Source: Deltaproteobacteria bacterium (GTDB lineage Bacteria > Desulfobacterota > Desulfobacteria > Desulfobacterales > SURF-7). Taken from it: DNA of 17,523 bases. Below, in pieces: positions 14,563 to 17,523 of this stretch. The translations under genes were made by a program, and so were the position numbers. Position 1 is the first letter of the stretch, and every line of letters begins with the position of its first letter. The stretch is from contig JAFDJC010000038.1 of assembly GCA_019307665.1 (NCBI GenBank), forward strand, positions 1 through 17,523, given 5' to 3'. Below the pieces are notes generated by a model. The model did not search any database. It saw only the letters and a list, made by a program, of their open reading frames with translations, and was not told the origin of the DNA.

Positions 14563-14688
14563 GAATTGTTCCTTTTTAAATTTAGTGGTTTCTCGATTAG
14601 TGTATACATCTTTACAAAAGTATTATCAATGAGGGCAAGGGCTATTTTGTAGCCGGAATATGAAAAAAACAGATAAAAAACAGCCGTT

Positions 14689-14709
14689 AAAACCGAAATT
14701 TTCGGTTTT
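14689..14709. repeat. 21-bp perfect inverted repeat between the Rid gene and prfB
   Basis: Arms AAAACCGAAA and TTTCGGTTTT are perfect complements around one central T. GTTAAAAC appears at 14687-14694 and again at 14711-14718. It sits between divergent genes, where a terminator is not expected, so an operator is at least as likely. Confidence 0.6.
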
Positions 14710-14723
14710 GGTTAAAACTATGG

Positions 14724-14753
14724 TTGAATTTCTTTGTTGCCTGCGATTATTAT
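14724..14753 (+). promoter_or_regulatory. Candidate sigma70 promoter for prfB
   Basis: TTGAAT (14724-14729, 4 of 6) and TATTAT (14748-14753, 5 of 6) are separated by 18 nt, starting 15 nt after the palindrome. TATACT at 14766-14771 is a second -10 candidate without a -35. AGGAGG (14806-14810 region) is a strong SD for the ATG at 14816. Confidence 0.3.
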
Positions 14754-14815
14754 ATTGTTTATAGCTATACTGTATGTATCCAGGTTCAGGATGTATTCAA
14801 ATTCAGGAGGTAAAT

Positions 14816-15914
14816 ATGTCATCAGAACTTAAAACCGATATAAACGATTCTTACCAGAAACTTGAACAGATGAAAGACTGTCTTTGACCTTGCCAATAAA
14901 GAAACCAGACTGAAAGAGATTGAAAGTATAATCGCCCAGGAAGGCTTCTGGGATGATCCTGAACAGACCACAGATATACTAAAAGAACGAACAGCTATTA
15001 CCGGCCGAATTGATTTCTGGAAACAATTGAACACAAATCTTGAAGATATCGATGTTTTATACAGTCTTTCCATAGAAGAATCAGACGAAGACACCATGGC
15101 CGAAGTGGCCCAAAAGCTCGAATCAATGAAAAAAAGCCTGCACAGATTTTCGCTTGAACTCATGCTTGGCGAAGAAGATGATCCGTGCGATGCTATTGTT
15201 TCCATCAACGCAGGTGCCGGAGGGACGGATTCCCAGGACTGGGCGGAAATGCTTTTTAGAATGTATTCACGCTGGGTAGACAGAAAAGGGTTCTCCCGTG
15301 AATTGATCGATTTCCAGCCAGGCGACGAAGCCGGGATTAAGAATGTGACCTTTAATGTTAAAGGTGATTATGCCTATGGCTATATGAAATTTGAAACCGG
15401 CGTGCATCGCCTTGTAAGAATTTCTCCGTATAATGCCAGCGGCAAACGGCATACGTCTTTTGCTTCTGTATTTATTTATCCTGAACTCAAAAAAGAAATT
15501 GTCGTGGATGTGGATGACGGAGAACTGCGTGTAGATGTTTACAGGGCAAGCGGCGCCGGCGGGCAGCATGTTAATAAAACCAACAGTGCTGTCAGGATTA
15601 CGCATCTTCCAACAGGTATTGTTGCCCAGTGCCAACAGGAAAAATCCCAGCACCGAAACAGGGAGTTGGCAATGAAGGTTCTGAAAGCAAGGCTTTACCA
15701 GTATGAAAAGCAGAAACAGGATAAGAAAATACAGGAAATGCACGATGGAAAGGAAAACATTGCCTGGGGCAATCAGATCAGATCATATGTCCTTCATCCA
15801 TACCAGATGGTAAAGGACCACCGGACCAATTTTGAAACTGGAAATATTAACCGGGTTCTTGACGGTGATCTCAATCCTTTCATCGAAGAGGCGCTGCTTT
15901 CAGGTGCTGTATAG
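14816..15914 (+). CDS. prfB: Peptide chain release factor 2, expressed through a +1 frameshift
   Basis: The first 23 codons from ATG 14816 (strong AGGAGG SD) end at an in-frame TGA (14885-14887). Shifting +1 after CTT continues from GAC at 14886 to the stop at 15912-15914, giving about 365 residues, the normal RF2 length. The joined protein reads LDLANKETRLKEIESIIAQ then GFWDDPEQ, the conserved RF2 N-terminal domain. The peptidyl-hydrolysis motif is SGAGGQHVNKTNSAVR (GGQ). RF2 terminates at UGA and UAA; low RF2 makes ribosomes pause at its own UGA and shift, so synthesis is self-limiting. The codon-recognition tripeptide, SPF in most RF2s, is SPY here (VRISPYNASGKRHTSF). Its stop codon overlaps the GTG of the HD-domain gene. 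Confidence 0.96.
14882..14888 (+). promoter_or_regulatory. Programmed +1 frameshift site of prfB
   Basis: CTT TGA C is the canonical slippery codon, stop and weak-termination 3' base. In E. coli the preceding AGG GGG TAT supplies an internal SD 3 nt before CTT; here the equivalent bases are AAA GAC TGT, with no convincing match to the anti-SD. Confidence 0.93.
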
Positions 15915-16459
15915 TGGATCCGGAAAACATAATATCAGAGTTCTATGATCAGGGGTCAAAGACCTATGACATTCTTATCCGGCACAGCAGACAGGTTGCC
16001 GAAAAAGCTCTTGTTATCGCCGAGAACGTCAGGCACCTGAAGCCGGACATGGATTTTATAAGGCAGGCAGCCATGCTTCATGATATAGGTATTTTTATGA
16101 CAAGCTCCCAGTCACTTGGATGCCATGGAATGCATCCTTATGTTGCCCATGGATATCTTGGAAGGGCGTTACTTGAAAAAAAGAACCTGCTGCGCCATGC
16201 CCTTGTTTGCGAAAGGCACGTTGGGGCCGGTATAACAGCAGATGATATCAAGGCGTATAACTTGCCTTTACCGGTTCGCGATATGGTGCCCTTGTCTTTA
16301 GAGGAAAAAATCATCTGTGTTGCAGACAAGTTTTTTTCGAAGAGTGAAAATTCGATGCATTCGGAAAGATCGCTCGACAAAGTGATTTCGGTCATCAAGA
16401 GCTATGGAAACAAAAACCTGGAAAGGTTCATGAAATGGCTTAAGCTATTTGGATACTGA
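15914..16459 (+). CDS. HD/HDIG-domain metal-dependent phosphohydrolase family protein
   Basis: 181 residues. HD-domain residues are visible: His24 (IRHSRQVAEKA), His56-Asp57 in AAMLHDIGIF, a His-rich GCHGMHPYVAHGYLG segment, His95, and His102 in CERHVGAGI. The CERHVGAGI and HGYLG patterns recall a small HDIG family best known from archaea (TIGR00295-like, from memory); its substrate is unknown. HD proteins of this size usually hydrolyse nucleotides or other phosphoesters in the cytoplasm. The GTG start overlaps the prfB stop by one base (TAGTG), implying translational coupling and dependence on RF2 frameshifting. thiL follows after a short repeated spacer. The C-terminal part after residue 140 (SKSENSMHSERSLDKVI) is helical. 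Confidence 0.85.
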   Translation: MDPENIISEFYDQGSKTYDILIRHSRQVAEKALVIAENVRHLKPDMDFIRQAAMLHDIGIFMTSSQSLGCHGMHPYVAHGYLGRALLEKKNLLRHALVCERHVGAGITADDIKAYNLPLPVRDMVPLSLEEKIICVADKFFSKSENSMHSERSLDKVISVIKSYGNKNLERFMKWLKLFGY

Positions 16460-16503
16460 TTATGCCAGACGTTGATTATGATAGACGTTGATTATGATAA
16501 ACG
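16458..16503 (+). repeat. 16-bp tandem repeat, 2.9 copies, at the thiL start
   Basis: GATTATGCCAGACGTT (16458-16473), GATTATGATAGACGTT (16474-16489) and GATTATGATAAACG (16490-16503). Each copy contains one ATG (16462, 16478, 16494). As 16 is not a multiple of 3, each lies in a different frame; only the third opens thiL. The first copy overlaps the HD gene's TGA. Confidence 0.85.
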
Positions 16504-17450
16504 AATTCGAACTTATTGAAAAGCTCCTTGCTTATGCCCCGGAAAAAACAGGGAGAAGTGATTCGCCGCTACGCGTTCCTGCGGGCGACGACGCCTGCCT
16601 TCTAAACCAAATAAAAAACCCGGTGGTCACCACAGACACCCAAAGACACGGGGTTCATTTCAAGCTTGACTGGCAGACACCGGAAGAGATCGGTCAAAAA
16701 GCAGTGACCTCAACCCTTAGCGATCTCGCGGCTTCGTATGCAATGCCTATCAGCCTATTTGTCAACCTTGCGGTACCGCCATCCATTAAAGACAGCACCC
16801 TGGAAAAAATTTACAAAGGAATGAAAAAAGCGCTTGTTCATTACAGCTGCACACTGGGAGGCGGTAATGTGTCGGAAGGCAGAGATCTGTCCCTCGACCT
16901 TTTTGCCATAGGGGAAGGGCGTGACGATATTTTTCCTGTGCGGTCCAGCGCAACTGCAGGATATGGTGTTTATTCTACAGGCCCTCTTGGACTTGCCGCA
17001 TCAGGCCTTGATGCCTTAAAGCGCGGAGACGTATCATTTACAAGACTTGTTTCATGTTTTAAAAATCCATATGCAAGGTTTGATGCCGCAGAAATCCTGG
17101 CTGAAAACCGTGTCATGTGTGTAATCGATATCAGCGACGGCCTTGCAGGAGATGCGGGTCATATTGCAAAAGCTTCCGGGGTCTCCATCAAACTCGTTGT
17201 ACCCCCAGGGCAGATTGATCCTGATATGTCAGCCTACTGTGAAAAATACGGGCTTATACCGGAAAATATGCTTCTTGCCGGAGGCGAAGACTATGAACTG
17301 CTGTTTGCCTGTGCCCCGGAAACGTTTGACAGGGTCAAAAAAAGGCTCCCCGATACGTTCCAGGTGGGAGAGTGTCTGCCGTTTTGCGGTCAGCATATTA
17401 CAGGCCTTCCCGCTGATGTTGCATCCTTCAGCCACGGAACCGGTTCCTGA
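16494..17450 (+). CDS. thiL: Thiamine-monophosphate kinase
   Basis: 318 residues from ATG 16494 (a TTG at 16488 would add two). It phosphorylates thiamine monophosphate to thiamine pyrophosphate with ATP, the last step of the cofactor pathway. Motifs follow the AIR-synthase/ThiL fold: AGDDACLL (ATP and Mg binding), TTDTQRHGVHF, STLSDLAASYAMP, the glycine-rich GGGNVSEG (GGD in many family members), IDISDGLAGDAGHIAKASGV, and AGGEDYELLF. The C-terminal domain ends DTFQVGECLPFCGQHITGLP, as usual. No SD precedes the ATG. A 9-codon mini-frame (ATG 16462 to TGA 16489-16491) ends 2 nt before it, so reinitiation or coupling is likely. No TPP riboswitch is seen upstream. Confidence 0.93.
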   Translation: MINEFELIEKLLAYAPEKTGRSDSPLRVPAGDDACLLNQIKNPVVTTDTQRHGVHFKLDWQTPEEIGQKAVTSTLSDLAASYAMPISLFVNLAVPPSIKDSTLEKIYKGMKKALVHYSCTLGGGNVSEGRDLSLDLFAIGEGRDDIFPVRSSATAGYGVYSTGPLGLAASGLDALKRGDVSFTRLVSCFKNPYARFDAAEILAENRVMCVIDISDGLAGDAGHIAKASGVSIKLVVPPGQIDPDMSAYCEKYGLIPENMLLAGGEDYELLFACAPETFDRVKKRLPDTFQVGECLPFCGQHITGLPADVASFSHGTGS

Positions 17451-17469
17451 TTTGGCCTTAGACAAATAT

Positions 17470-17523
17470 ATGACAGATAAGAACAAACATTTCATGGAAA
17501 TCGCCTTAGGCCTTGCTGAAGAC
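17470..17523 (+). CDS. N-terminus of a probable tRNA adenosine deaminase (TadA-like), cut by window edge
   Basis: Only 18 codons are present: MTDKNKHFMEIALGLAED. The pattern HFMEIALGLAE matches the first helix of cytidine/deoxycytidylate-deaminase-fold enzymes, most like TadA, which makes inosine at wobble position 34 of tRNA-Arg. RibD begins similarly and cannot be excluded. The ATG has no SD; a TTG at 17452 in the same frame, just after the thiL stop, is an alternative. It directly follows thiL and is probably in the same operon. Confidence 0.5.
   Translation, partial: MTDKNKHFMEIALGLAED

Noticed and set aside
15027..15914. prfB as a shorter gene starting at 15027
   Set aside because: The residues between the TGA at 14885 and 15027 in the +1 frame match the RF2 N-terminal domain, and the CTT-TGA-C shift site is canonical.
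16400..16494. TPP riboswitch upstream of thiL
   Set aside because: The conserved CTGAGA and ACCTGA-type elements are absent and there is no room between the HD stop and thiL.

Overview
The window looks like a chromosomal, mostly housekeeping segment of a mesophilic Desulfobacterota (deltaproteobacterial) genome, probably Desulfobacterales. This is inferred from protein character (tig-clpP-clpX-lon downstream of a tRNA-Leu, lnt next to an RF2 gene, lipoprotein-rich surroundings) and from short interspersed repeats of a type common in such genomes. No database search was possible.

Layout. Positions 1-2151 (minus strand) hold a truncated SCP2 sterol-carrier gene, a TetR/AcrR regulator immediately upstream of it, and a PDZ-less S1C (HtrA-like) lipoprotein protease. 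Positions 2289-3246 (plus) hold a metallo-beta-lactamase-fold lipoprotein gene that is broken by an out-of-frame internal deletion. A TPR lipoprotein (3296-4390, minus) follows. A small GIY-YIG nuclease gene (4719-5102, plus) sits between two members of one interspersed repeat family, with two twin 22-bp palindromes beside it. Positions 5316-11277 (minus) form the proteostasis block in transcription order tRNA-Leu(UAG), tig, clpP, clpX, lon: trigger factor folds nascent chains, ClpXP and Lon degrade what fails. From 11385 onward nearly everything is on the plus strand: a periplasmic N-acetylmuramoyl-L-alanine amidase, tRNA-Pro(UGG), apolipoprotein N-acyltransferase (lnt), a convergent Rid-family protein (minus), peptide release factor 2 with its autoregulatory +1 frameshift, an HD-domain protein overlapping it, thiamine-monophosphate kinase (thiL), and the first 18 codons of a probable tRNA adenosine deaminase.

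Links. Three encoded proteins (S1C protease, MBL relic, TPR protein) carry lipoprotein-type signals, and the window also encodes Lnt, the last enzyme of lipoprotein maturation. The prfB-HD-thiL-deaminase genes are tightly packed and probably co-transcribed.

No wholly new system is evident. The items most worth a second look are the GIY-YIG/repeat/palindrome locus, the prfB frameshift site that lacks the usual internal Shine-Dalgarno together with an SPY (not SPF) codon-recognition tripeptide in RF2, the 16-bp tandem repeat that sets the thiL start, and the disrupted MBL gene.
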